In this document: in pieces, positions 37,301 through 49,000 of the stretch
Position numbering within the stretch: the stretch's first letter is position 1
How the letters are laid out: each line of letters begins with the position of its first letter
NCBI RefSeq assembly: GCF_905475395.1
Contig: NC_058341.1
Coordinates: forward strand, 61,325,501 to 61,389,500
DNA from: Chrysoperla carnea
Taxonomy: Eukaryota; Arthropoda; Insecta; Neuroptera; Chrysopidae
Length of the DNA: 64,000 nucleotides
Direction: 5' to 3'
Notes under the pieces: model-generated
Told to the model about the DNA's origin: nothing
Databases searched by the model: none
What the model saw: the letters and a program-made list of their open reading frames with translations, nothing else
Program-made: the position numbers and the translations under genes

Positions 37301-37705
37301 CGTAATTTTATCACCATAAATCTTCAATCATGAAAGACCCGTCAATTTAATTTATTAATTCTTTTTTAAAGAATATAGATATTGTTCAGAACATGTCATA
37401 AAAAAAGGATAGTGAAAATTAAAGGAAGGGAGAGGTATGCAGCTATGACCGGCTTAATGGGGCTCTCATGATCATTTCAAAGACACTGACTGGACTATGT
37501 CGAATATATAGAGTTTTTAGATTTTTTGAAAGTTCATGTTGGAAGTTATTTAATTACTTAAAAAATTTGTTTGGTTTTAGATAGCCGACCAAAACGTGGA
37601 ACTCCATTTCGACAAAGGCAGCGAAGATCACCAACACCAGATCCAAATGAGTATCAACGAACTTTCAATCGAATTCGAGCGTTGGTTGATAGCGATTCAG
37701 ATTAA
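31312..37705 (+). CDS. HIRIP3: HIRIP3-like H2A/H2A.Z histone chaperone
   Basis: Three coding exons, 31312-31717, 35488-36960 and 37581-37705, joined in phase by GT-AG introns, give 667 aa. The first about 540 residues are low-complexity Asp/Glu/Ser/Lys (many SDSE and KKLxKKS repeats), with no folded domain visible. Residues about 548-627 (RGIERLKKFLRIAGIHVNNF ... EVAELDTSNIIAK) match the conserved C-terminal part of HIRIP3. That part precedes the basic tail SRPKRGTPFRQRQRRSP and an acidic end (VDSDSD). In HIRIP3 this region holds the CHZ motif that binds H2A-H2B or H2A.Z-H2B dimers. A nuclear location and histone role are inferred from the family. The N-terminal helical domain of the vertebrate protein is not visible. 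Additional small exons in the 3.8-kb intron 1 cannot be excluded. Confidence 0.85.
31850..32990. repeat. direct duplication, about 540-bp unit, two copies plus part of a third
   Basis: Located in HIRIP3 intron 1. The block 'cagctatttwtc.gctaaaa.tg.tcggatatg' recurs at about 31857, 32355 and (truncated) 32925. 'acggtaagaatattc' recurs at about 31958 and 32493. 'gtgattgcgttcattcactgatc' recurs at about 32157 and 32714. Copies are diverged and contain small internal repeats ('gattgcgttcattca'). Confidence 0.7.
33355..33915 (+). mobile_element. dispersed repeat 'R1', longest copy
   Basis: About 560 bp from 'accatgtatatatgaaatatac' to 'ggtatttcaacaattaactcagtcaattg'. It includes 'gtccgtccgtccgtctgtggacac', 'taactcaaaaacgaaaa', 'gaggtcaagttcgtaaatgagca', 'gggtctgtaggaccca' and 'cactgtttacccgtgagggcgcc'. 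No ORF or clear terminal repeat. The ends share a weak 'accatg...catggt' inversion. HIRIP3 intron 1. Confidence 0.65.
34192..34842 (+). mobile_element. TTAA-type inverted-repeat element, second subfamily, copy 1
   Basis: Left end GGATGTACCAGCGCCAGGGC and right end 'gccttggcgctcgtattaCC', followed by TTAA; the left flank is ATAA. Internally it has 'aaggatgtatgagcacggtagtgg' at about 34503, linking it to the family at 2827-3465. Copies 2 and 3 are at 51159-51778 and 60562-61098. Lies in HIRIP3 intron 1. Confidence 0.65.
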
Positions 37706-38243
37706 GATATTTTTTAAATACGTAAAATTAACAGATATATAATATATTCGTTTGTTAAAATTTTTTATATGTAATTTTTTATAAGATAATAAGAATACGT
37801 TTTTAATGCGTCACTAATTCATTAAATTCGTTAATATTTTACAATTTGTCCTAATAGGGTATTTGACAAAATGCATAATACATCCCACAGAAATACTCAT
37901 TTCAATTTGAATAGTGAAAAATAATGTCATAATTACTAATAACTGCATAATTATAGAATATGGATTTTAAAATCAATTTGGCGCGATCTGACAAAAAAAT
38001 AATGGATTATTTGTTCAAAAAACCTCATACAAAATTTTTTATTGAAATTGAAAAAATCTCGAAAGCAACTGAACCGATTTCGCTAATTCTTTATTTATAA
38101 TATTCTTTGAAGTACGAGGATGGTTCTTACAAAGAGAAAAATTTAAAAAATTGCCTGAAAAAGTCTAAAAACAGCATTTTATTTTTACTTATTCTAAATT
38201 AAGTTTATTTTTTAAATATTACTTTATGGTACACAATATTTTT
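37706..38243. other. intergenic downstream of the HIRIP3-like gene
   Basis: AT-rich, probably including the HIRIP3-like 3' UTR. No canonical AATAAA stands out. No other feature. Confidence 0.4.
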
Positions 38244-38445
38244 CGTTTGATTACCTGGCGCCTAAACAAACAGAGCAGATGGTTTTCCAACACGGGAACA
38301 GGCAACATACAATTGATCATGCGAGAAACATGGATTTTCTAGATTAATACCACAAACACTTAATGACTGTCCCTAGGATTTGTTAATAGTCATAGCGAAA
38401 GCAAACCGTACTGGAATCTGTAGTCGTTTAAACTACAAATGGTAC
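38244..38445 (-). pseudogene. Helitron helicase C-terminal fragment
   Basis: The minus strand reads FKRLQIPVRFAFAMTINKS, then a stop where the family has Q, then GQSLSVCGINLENPCFSH and DQLYVACSRVGKPSALFV, then a second stop. These are helicase motifs V and VI of the Helitron Rep/helicase (TINKSQGQ...; LYVA.SR). Two in-frame stops and no flanking Rep domain make it a dead piece. It gives independent proof that Helitrons have been active in this genome. Confidence 0.85.
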
Positions 38446-38461
38446 TTCAGTCGGTATCATA

Positions 38462-38780
38462 TAGGGATAGGTGTTCATAAAATCATCTAATTTGTCCATT
38501 TCCGGTTATCTGTCCGCCTGTCCATCCGTTAACTCAAAAACGAAAAGAGATATCAATCTGAAATTTTTATAGCGTGCTCAGGACGTTAAAAGTGAGTTTT
38601 AGTTCGTAAATGAGCAATATAGATCATTAGGGTTTTGGGTCCGTAGGACCCATTTATTACACGGTTAGAGATAGAACAAAAGTTTAAATGTAAAAAATGT
38701 TCCTTAAACTTAAATAAACAACTTTTGTCTGAAAAATTTCGTCGTAAATATTACTGTTTACACGCGAGGGCGCAAATTAT
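38462..38780 (+). mobile_element. dispersed repeat 'R1', partial copy
   Basis: Contains 'ataggtgttcataaaatcatctaattt', 'gtccatttccggttatctgtccg', 'taactcaaaaacgaaaagagatatc' and 'gggtccgtaggaccca', ending 'cactgtttacacgcgagggcgc' with small changes. Directly follows the helicase remnant. Confidence 0.65.
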
Positions 38781-39334
38781 GTTATTTGGAAATTCTGGAC
38801 CTATTTTATAGTTTATAAAAAGAGGTTATCAAAATGAACTCTAGTAGACGTCATTAATGATAATTCACGGAGGTATTACGAAAATAAACTTCCCAAGTTA
38901 ACTTGGCGCCCTTGGCGTATAAATTTATCTTTGTCTTTTTTGTAGTTTCCCCACGGCCCCTAGCCGAAGCGGGCCCCTTAGGAAATTGTCTATTCCGCCT
39001 AATGGTTAATCCGTCACTATTGTTACTAGCTTCATAGCTCTTTCTAAAGCCTGTGAGCGTCCAAAACGAGTACAACCAAAGTCTTATACTTTTAAGTTTT
39101 TATTAATACAACCAACATCACAGTCAGCACCATTTTGGACTGACTGGTCCGCCAATGAATGGAGGTCCTAAAAAAATTTTTACATACATATGACACGTTA
39201 GACGTAGTCACTGGGTACTGATACCTTCAATCGACTGTAAGTTGAAAGGTAGCCGTTACAATGTTTCGTTGCAATAAAAATTATTATTAGGATGATGCAA
39301 AGGATATTTTCCGACGGATTTAAAACCATTTTCT

Positions 39335-39665
39335 TATCAACAAGTGAAAAAAAAAACAATTAACTCAATTAATTGTTGAAATACCATGTATAGATAGTAT
39401 TGATTACCTAATAGTTTATTTTTTTACGTCATATAAGTAAAAAGAGATAAACAAACAAACACATACATAATATATGTAACGTGTGCAATAGCTACCTGTA
39501 TATACATAATACTATATAATGTTTCTAAGCTAATTTGCGTCCTCACAAGGAAACAGTGATGTTTACGAAAAAATGTTTCAAACAAAAGTTGTTAATTTTT
39601 TTATATGGAACATTTTTTACATTTATTTACCTTGATATATCTCATTTATACATGGTATAAAAAGT
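39335..39665 (-). mobile_element. dispersed repeat 'R1', reverse, internally deleted copy
   Basis: Reverse copy holding both ends ('caagtgaaa...caattaactcaattaattgttgaaataccatg' and 'taccttgatatatctcatttatacatggta') but missing the central 'gtccgtccg' block. Confidence 0.6.
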
Positions 39666-40037
39666 GTGAGGTCCTTTGTGTTTGAATTTGGCGACCCACC
39701 AAAATGTTTTTTCTTTTGACTCTTCTGGGAAATCAGAACCTACGATTGTTATACTCAGTCACGACCGAGAATCCTTTTATTTCTCTACACAGTTAAATAA
39801 CAATGCTGGTATTAAATAATTGAATATTTGAAATAACCATTTATCTCGTATTGTTTGGTATATATTATTATTGTCCAAGCAATCAGATTGTAATCTTAAT
39901 AGAATCCAATAATGTATTAAACTGTAATTATAGTTGAATGTATACCCTTTTTAATATGCCATCAAAAAATTAAATTTTATTGAAAAGTTATAGGCACAAT
40001 TATTAACATGAACAAATAGTTTACATGTCAGTTCAAT

Positions 40038-43000
40038 ATGGAATTTTTTAAAAAACGTGTCTTGCTCTATGGAAAAAAGAGTTCAGTACATGGCTTACGA
40101 TATTTAGTCGATGAAAATAATTCGTATTTAATCAAGTACGTAACTGAAATTAGGTTTTTGTTGGATTGCGCTTATCAATTAATTAAAAAGTAATTTAATA
40201 CTAGACGAATATATGAATTAATAGAAAATGTTTATCTTAGAAATATATTAGGAATAGAAATATCTTAGAAATGGGATTAAGGTAGTAAGAAATTTGATTC
40301 ATTTTAGTCCGATTGATCGTAAAACATTAACTGTCTATTTCTTAACAGACCTTTTCATTTTAAAATCAAGATTAACTTTTTTCGGAGTAAATGATTTATA
40401 ACCAATGTGATAAAATGCTTCAAGACTTTTAGTTCAACAGAAGTAGGATTCGAACAACATCAAAATACGGCAATCTGATAGCAATATTTTCTAACAAGCT
40501 CTTGTAAAAGAAGAAAAAATAAATAGAACCGACAGCAGCTATCCGGGGTTTAATGAGGTGGATCATTTTCATCTTAACTTCAAAATTTTTCCAACCGGTG
40601 GAAAACCGGATTTTAGTTTTTTTTTTGTTTGCCAAAAAAATTTCTATGTAGTTGAAAGGGCAAAAAATACTTTTTAGTGTGTAGCAATAAGGCAATAATT
40701 TTTTCAGACGCAAATATTTAAAAGCTATTGTTAAATTAAATTTAATAAACAGCCAAATTTTTAACTGCGATTCCAGTTGAAACTACGCTTTCTACGGACT
40801 TTTGTTTTGGCTCACTTATTCATTGTTATGTCTCTACTTTCGATAAATGGTAAAATAGGTATACTGCAAATATATACCTTTGTGGTAATTTGGGTTCTTT
40901 TACAATAACAAATGTTATTGTTTAACTATGCATTAATGCGTTATTCATGTCATTTTATACATTTTTCTGTTACTTGTGGCTGTAAATATGTACCCTATTA
41001 TTGGCAGGCTGTATAAAAATGTTTTGTTTTCTGTCACTATCTGACAGTTTAAATTCTTTGAATCTATTAAATAAAATGGAGGAACTATTTCTTCTTGCTT
41101 CTTGTTTATTATCTTATATCTTATGCCCTTATATATGTTACGGTAAAATTGTCCTTTCCATCATATTGTAAAATAACTAGTAAAATTGTCAATTTATCTT
41201 CCAAAAAAAAACGGTCAAAAACCACCCCAACCCGTGCTAACTAGAACCAGACCACTAAAAACTATAATCTGTGAACCAGACCAGGTTAAGAAAAATTTGA
41301 CTGACTGACTGATTGATTCACTGACTGGTCGATAAACCCACAACTGAAATTAGTCTAGACGCATGAAATTATATGCACAAACGTTCCTGTGCAATAAGAA
41401 GAGTTTTTGGAATTTTGGTCAATTTTTAAGTTAGATATGTTAAAAAATAAGTTCCTGGTTCAAAACAAAAGTTTATTGCATTACGATTTTCAAAAAATAC
41501 ATTCTTCAAGGGATTAAAATAGGGGATGAAAGTTTATATGTCATTTTTAAGTTAGAAATATAAAAATTGATACGTGTGCTGATGGTTTGTATTAAAGGAT
41601 TATTAGGTTTGCTATATATAAGAGGTGTATTAAATTAAATCTTTATTAAGTTATTTTATACTTTTTAATTTTTGAAGTCTGTCTTTTTAAACTTAGTTTT
41701 TTTTATTTTTACATTTTAGTGTAAAAATGCCCCCAAACAAATCTGTACTAATTGTCTATATTGCAAGTAGTATATACAGGGGATAAGGGAGGTAAAAGTA
41801 GGTTCTCTAAATAAATAAATTCGAACCACTAAATGGAATCCATTGTAATGAATCATTAATCACGAGCGAAGCCGTGGGCAAAAGTTAGTAAAATATATTT
41901 TTTGTTGTAGGATATTTTGGTTAATTCCTATAATACTTTCAAGTATTGGATCCACGTACATATTTATTCGATCGTATGAAGCGTACGTATATAATAGTAT
42001 TAGTTTTGTAACCGAAACAACATATTTAAATTGGAATACAAGTTTTCCAGCTGTGTCAATTTGTGAAGTGTGGTACAAAAATAAATATTGGGAACGATTA
42101 GATAAGTTAATACAATTTTTTTACTTCTTTTATTATGTTATCTGATTTCCGTCCATTCGATTCTGCTGGATAGTTCTAAACTCCTGTTCTAAAGTCCCGG
42201 GCCTCACGGGCCTAGGCCTAAATCCATCACTGACTAGATAGAGTCCTTCTTAGCATTAAAATCCAATAGTTTTCATAAATTATCTTTGACAATTGTATTC
42301 GCCATGGGAACTGATCCTAGCGCTGTCTGGTGGTAGAAAATAGAAGCTGCCTATGGCAAGTCAAATTTCAACAGAAATAAGAATACGAACGTGTCAAAAG
42401 TTATTCATAATGAATAATAAAAGTTTTGAAATAAATAGAAATGACATTATCAAGTATTTAGGTGATTCTAATATAAATTTGACTTGTCATAGACAGCTTC
42501 TATTTTCTACCACTAGACAGCTCTAGAATCAATTCCCATGGCGAATATAGGTTTATAAATCATTTAAACAACTTTCAATTTCTTCTGTTTCTCAATTTTC
42601 CAAAATAAGCATCCGTGTTGGATTTTTAGGTACAATCTCACATCAAAATCCACTTTACAAGAATACTTATCTGAAACAGTATTTTTTACTGGTCAATGTT
42701 ATACTTGTGACAAATTACGAGATTGTCCCGATTGCGATCGTTATATAAATTTAACAAAAAATTTAAAAGAGGTAAGCATATGATAGGAGGGGGGCTGTGA
42801 TATGTTTTTAATAAAAGCTGTTCGTTGAATGAATTTGTTCGATTGCAGTTTCGTTACAAATGTGAAGAAATATTTGTAAAATGTTTATGGAATGATGAGC
42901 CCTTTAATTGTTGTGATCAGTTTTTGCCGTTGGAAACTGAATATGGAATTTGTTACACCATTAACTCTTTACATACAAGGTAATTTTAACAAAAACTCTA

Positions 43001-46000
43001 CTATTGCCTACATATATTTTAAATTAGATCCTGTACATCATCAGAATTTCTGGTAACGTGCGCTAGATCTCGGGCAGAACCTCTGGCATCTGATGCACTA
43101 TCAGATTTTATTATTATAAGAATTTATATATTTTGATTATATGAATATAGTGGTGTAAATTTACCGGATTTTGATAATCAATTCGGAAAATTTTGGGAGA
43201 AACTCAATTTTTTTAATTAGGTTTCTTTCGTTGTAAAAAAACATAGAAACGGAGTTTTTTGATTCCGGAACTTTCCGCACGACCTTCTGCATGAGGTTTT
43301 GGGACAATTTATCTCTAGATTGTTTTCTTTGGTGATGTTTTCTTGGATATCTTTGCTTCTAATGATCAGATTGAACCCTGGTCATAGCAAAACAACCTCA
43401 AAATTTTAAGAAAACCGCAGTAACATCATATTTTCAACTTTCTCTAATAACTTTTTAAAAAATGAAGGAATTGAGTTGAAATTCTGAAAAAATTATTACT
43501 TAAATGATCATAAAAAAGTGTGACAAATTTTAGCATAATATATAATCTCAATTATAAGAAAAACGAAAAAAAAAAATTTTCTGAAGAATTTCAGCAGCTC
43601 TTACAGTTCAGGCAAATCACCATATTTAAACTTTTTTTTTTTTGAAATTGTAGGTTTTTTTTATGTATACTCATAATTACCATTCTAAGTGATGATACCA
43701 TTCTAAGTGGGTCAAATAAATTTTTGATTTAAATTTAAAAATATATATACAATGTGTTGCATTTAAGATGAAGACATAATATTTTCGTCATTCATAAGAA
43801 TTTCGATTTGAAATTTTTCATAGTAATACAGGATGATGATGGGTCACATTCTTTAAAATATCGAAATCTGAACTTAAGTTCTAGAAGGTAGTTGTAATTA
43901 CAACTACCTACTAGAAATTAACAAATACCTGGCCGATTATTATTAATTATTCGAAAAAGTTGCTTGGAAAATTTTTGTATATCCATATACCTACCGATTT
44001 TCATTAAAAAATTAGCATTTTTAATTTTTTTCATTATTTTGGTCTACACTCAAAATCATTACTTTTGGTAACTCCCTGAAATAAAATTTATGAACGGAAC
44101 GAATAGGAAGAACTATCATTTATTATTAAACAATATCTATTTTATTTTATTTTTGAATGAACATACTTACAAAATGTTTATTAATCGTAAAATATAATTT
44201 CACAAATAATATTAGGATCGTATCCGATGCCCCAATCAAAATACTCATTCATTTTCTTCTTTCTTTGCCCACATTGTTCAATTTCACCAGTTTTCAATGG
44301 CTTCCAAATCGGATTTACCTAAAATCGGAATAAGGTGTTTCCTAAATAAGTACAAAAAATTTAAGAGCATAAATTCTCTAGAAAATTATATGAAAAAAAA
44401 TGAGAGCATAAGTCCGCAAGCAATTCGTTTCCAAGATATAGATGTGGTAAAGTTTTAAGAAAAATTTTATCTGTTATATCACTCAAAATATTTTTGTGAA
44501 ATACCGCTAATAGAATGTATACTTCCAATTTCATAAAAATATTTAGAGTGATATATCACAGTTACTATAAAAAAAAAACGATTTTACTAAATTTCGTATA
44601 TAAATGAAAAAATAATTCATCTAAAGTATTTTTAAGTAATTTTTGTTAAATTAATAATTCCATTTTTTTTTATTAATTATTAATAAAATAATATTTTCGG
44701 ATAAAAAAACGGTTGTGACGTATTTACATCCGTTGAGGCTATGAACCAATCGGAATCACACAAAATTCATATTTTTCGGCTTGTTTCTATGGAAAATTGC
44801 ATTATAATATAGTGAAAACCAGTTGGGAGACAAATCATTTATCATTATTCATGTTATTTCATCATTTCTCCGTACGCTGTCGTTACGCAAGTTATCGGTT
44901 GTCATCACTGCCGTTTAAATTTATAGTTTAGAATTTAAAAAAATTTGTTTTTTTAATTTTCTTAAAATTTTGAAAAAAAATAAAAATAAAAAAACATGCA
45001 ACTACTCTATTCAATTCAATCGCGAACAAAATTTTGAATATCCACAGAAGCCCTGATACATGATTTCGTTCTAGATGTAAGAGAGAAATTTTTGTGTAAT
45101 TATACATATTTTTTAGAAAATTCGTTCAAAACAAAGTTTTAGTTTTTTATTCATATGTAATAATCGCTATTTTTGAAACCGAATCATCATTTATCTGTTG
45201 GTTGTTGCGCTCTGTAATATTATTTTAATCAGCAATTTCGAGTAAAACACAAAACTGAAGCTCTGTATCCACCTACTGAAGCTCTGTAACCTGCCTGTAA
45301 AATAATAAACACAAACTAATGAAATATTAAAAAAATTAATAAAATACTTACATCATCCTCAGCTAACTCGTCAAAGCTAGTTTCAAGACCGTAAGCGTAC
45401 GAACGATCAACAGATCCAGCAGTAGGTAACATAATTGGCTTGTCAAACATAAAAGTTAATACGTCTGGTGCAGGAATTAAATTGTTGCTTTGACTCACAG
45501 TGAACTTCTGTTCAAGTGGTTCATATTTCTCCAATGTTAATTTTACATTTGATTTATGTCTGAAAATGTTGAGTACAATAAAACCAACAACAAATATATT
45601 CTGTTTAACGTTAAAATAATTGTTTACAGATTTTAATTCTTTCGGCCTTGGTTTTGTTTCACTAAAAAATTGCATCATTGTTATCGGTGTCATTTCAGTA
45701 TAGAATTTTAAACGGCTCTCAAGATGGCTGTTACTACATCTTGGCCTTTCCATAGAATTTGCGTTTAATGCTATATCTTGCAAAAATTGTTTAATTTCCA
45801 TCTCAGTTAATAATCCACTTTGAATTGGCCCTTTTATAAATTCTTTGATTGTCATAAATGAATAACGTATTAAAGTAAGTGCTTCACCCAAAACTGAACG
45901 TTGATTTTTGGGTGTTACAGGTAATTTTTTTCTCGCACATTCGATTTCTGACCACCACACAATGTATTGAAATAATTTTGATTCAAAGACTTGTAATTTA

Positions 46001-49000
46001 TCTTGTTTTAAAATCAATATTAAAAGTTTCAAATCAATATCATTAGAACCATTAGCTTCCAATACTTCCGTTGTATTTTTCTCAATCACAGTTAAACATA
46101 ATTCCTTTAAATCTGGTTTATCATATAAAAGAGCTTGTTTTAACAATAAAAAAACATTATCGGTAGTTAAATTTTTTTTTAAAAAGTCGACACAATGTTT
46201 TTCTAATGCAGGTACAACATATTTTTTAGCTACATATAAAGTATGCGTAACTATTTTAAAATTAATTTGTACTTCATTAAAATACAAAAAATTAAGTAAT
46301 ACCATAAATGCAGCCGGTTCAACGTCGGTTATCCCAATTGTATCACTTTTGATTGCTAAACTTCCAAAAAACATTTTTTTAAATACTTCACTTCCAAGAG
46401 ACAAAACAAATTTATGAGCCGGAATTCGCCGTTGTTCTTTATCCTTTTTAAGAATAAAATAAATGTCGGCTAGATTTTCACTGTTACACAGGTTTCCAAA
46501 ACGTTTTCTGATGATTTGTTGTGGTATTTTGACTGTCAATATTGTAGATGAATTATTGTAATTTGAATTCATCTTAAAATCAAATAATCGTTCGTAATAA
46601 AAGCCTTAAATTAAAGTTCAAAAATTAGACGCACTTGTTTAAACTAACAGTGACTAACAGATTATTTTTTTAATTTATATTTTATTTTTCTTTCTTAAGA
46701 ACTAAACGAGAATATTCAATGCGCAAGTGCAACACATGCTCATTGCATCCAACATTAATATTTGATCATTCGGGTAGTTGTATATTAGGGTAATGTGCAG
46801 TACCCAGGATACATTGTACCTTGAATGATGAAGCACTCAATAGTTTCTCGTTAGATATTGCTAACTGTAATACAGCATCTATATGAAGACAAAGCTTACA
46901 CTGGAAAACATTAGCAAGCAAATTAGATAATATTAATTTAAATTTCTTTTCCGATAAGAAAAGGATATCATTTTTAGTGTTAAAAATATTCTTTAATGTT
47001 TATTTATTTTACAATTATTTTCTGCTTTGTTATGAATTACTATGTATGTATTAATTAGCGTAGTACAAGTGAATAAAAACAAGTCTCATTCACCTTGAGT
47101 TACTAAAAAGACGAGTTGAAGCCGTTGTTGATCGCTCGAGATTAAATTAAGATAATATATTTAGTGGCTAATACCTCATTTTGTAGTTATCTAATCAAAA
47201 CTAACTTAAACAAAATATGTAGAGTTTGATGGGGGACATCATGTTCTGATATCAGATTGGATCTAGTTATTCGGGTTGCTTTAATAGCCAATTTTAATAC
47301 TAAACGGTAAGAGATAGAATAACACTTTAAATTAGAAAGTTGATATTCATTAAAAAAAATAACAAATTTTGTTCAAAACATTTTTTCGAAAAACGTAAGT
47401 TTTCGGAGGAAATCGGACTTAAAAGTATGTCATTATTGCATATAATCAGAAGAAAATACGCTTAAAGTTAATTGATAATTGTAGGTCAAAGCCATGGATA
47501 CAGGAGAATGTCCTCTATTGCCCTTCACAACTTTTTGCTATAACATTTTTCCATAATTAGCGTGTTTTTTTCCGATTAAGTTCAATAATGACATATTTTT
47601 AAGTCGCATTTCCTCCGAAAGCTGACGATTTCCGAAAAAATGGTTTCGATGAAAAATGGTTTAGGATATAAATTGGCTCGTAGAGAAACCCGAAGAACTA
47701 GGTCCAATCTGATGTCAGAATGCAACGTTCCCCATCAAATTCTGAAACTTTTGAATAAGTTATTTTTTGATTGGTTAACTACAAAGGACTCACTCAATAC
47801 ACTCTGTATATTATAATATGATGCAGTTTCCTACAGTGATCTGTAAAAATTACAATTTGAAAAAAGCGCCTTTAGGAACAACCTTTGGGTCTGATCCTAC
47901 GTATATTAGAATGTGATCCATAATACATTATGGTATTATACTATGGATTACAAGTTTTTATCGATAGTTCTTTAGTATTTAAATACTCAAAGCAGGGTGT
48001 TAAGGAATAAAAGTGTTATTAGGAGAGACTATTTCTTTTAAAATATTGGCTTTAAAAAAACATAAAACAAATAAACTTTGAACCTTGGTGTTGGTATTAC
48101 ATTCTTTCCTAGAATGTTATACATATTTATAATATTAGAATGTTTATTTTGTTTATAGTTTTTACACTCCATGTAAGTAGAAAAAGATAGCCTTATCATA
48201 CACTAGATACTATATAGCATTATTTTTTTCTATTTACACCAAGTGTAAATAGTGTAAGCAAAAAGAACATATTATACATATTATACAACTTAAGACTTGC
48301 TCGTATTTTGGTTTTAATAACTATTTAGTCATAAAATAATAAAACGTGCAATTTTGCAAAATGTATTTGAACAACAATATTTAAGTCGAGTCGAGTAATT
48401 GATATTTTGAAAAAAATAACAAGTTAAAAAAGCGAACTAAAGCCAAAGGAGTGAATTGCACTGAAAAACTGAAGTCTATAAATAAATATGTTGCAAAAAA
48501 TTTCAATGCTCGGCATAGTAAATCTTTTCAAGAGATAGAGATTTTTAAGAAAGCCTGCCGTAAAAAATAAAAAATATTGCCGTTAATACGCTTCCATCAA
48601 TAACTCAACGAAGTCGATACCATTTTTTGTTCGGCCGAAATCGATCACGAAAAAAATGACAACGAATGGACGTAGGTTCGTATTTACGTACACACACACA
48701 CACACATATAGGTCTTCTCGAAAATCATGTTATTGGCTTGTACTCACCATGAAGCGTAAAGATATGTTGAAAATTTCGATTTCGAAAATCGGACCCATTA
48801 CAATAACTAATTTAAAAAAAAATTTAATCCAAAAATCATTTAAATTTACTTAAACTGATCTGATCAAGTTATCTGATGATGATCTTATTGACTTTTTCCG
48901 TCACATTCAAAGATGAAAATGATTTTTTGGCTACAGTGTGCAGTATCCTTAATAATTATAATTTTTTAGACGTACTTACATTGGAAATTACTTATATTAC

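Noticed and set aside
38854-39075. 73-residue minus ORF
   Set aside because: No family resemblance; sits between R1 repeat copies.
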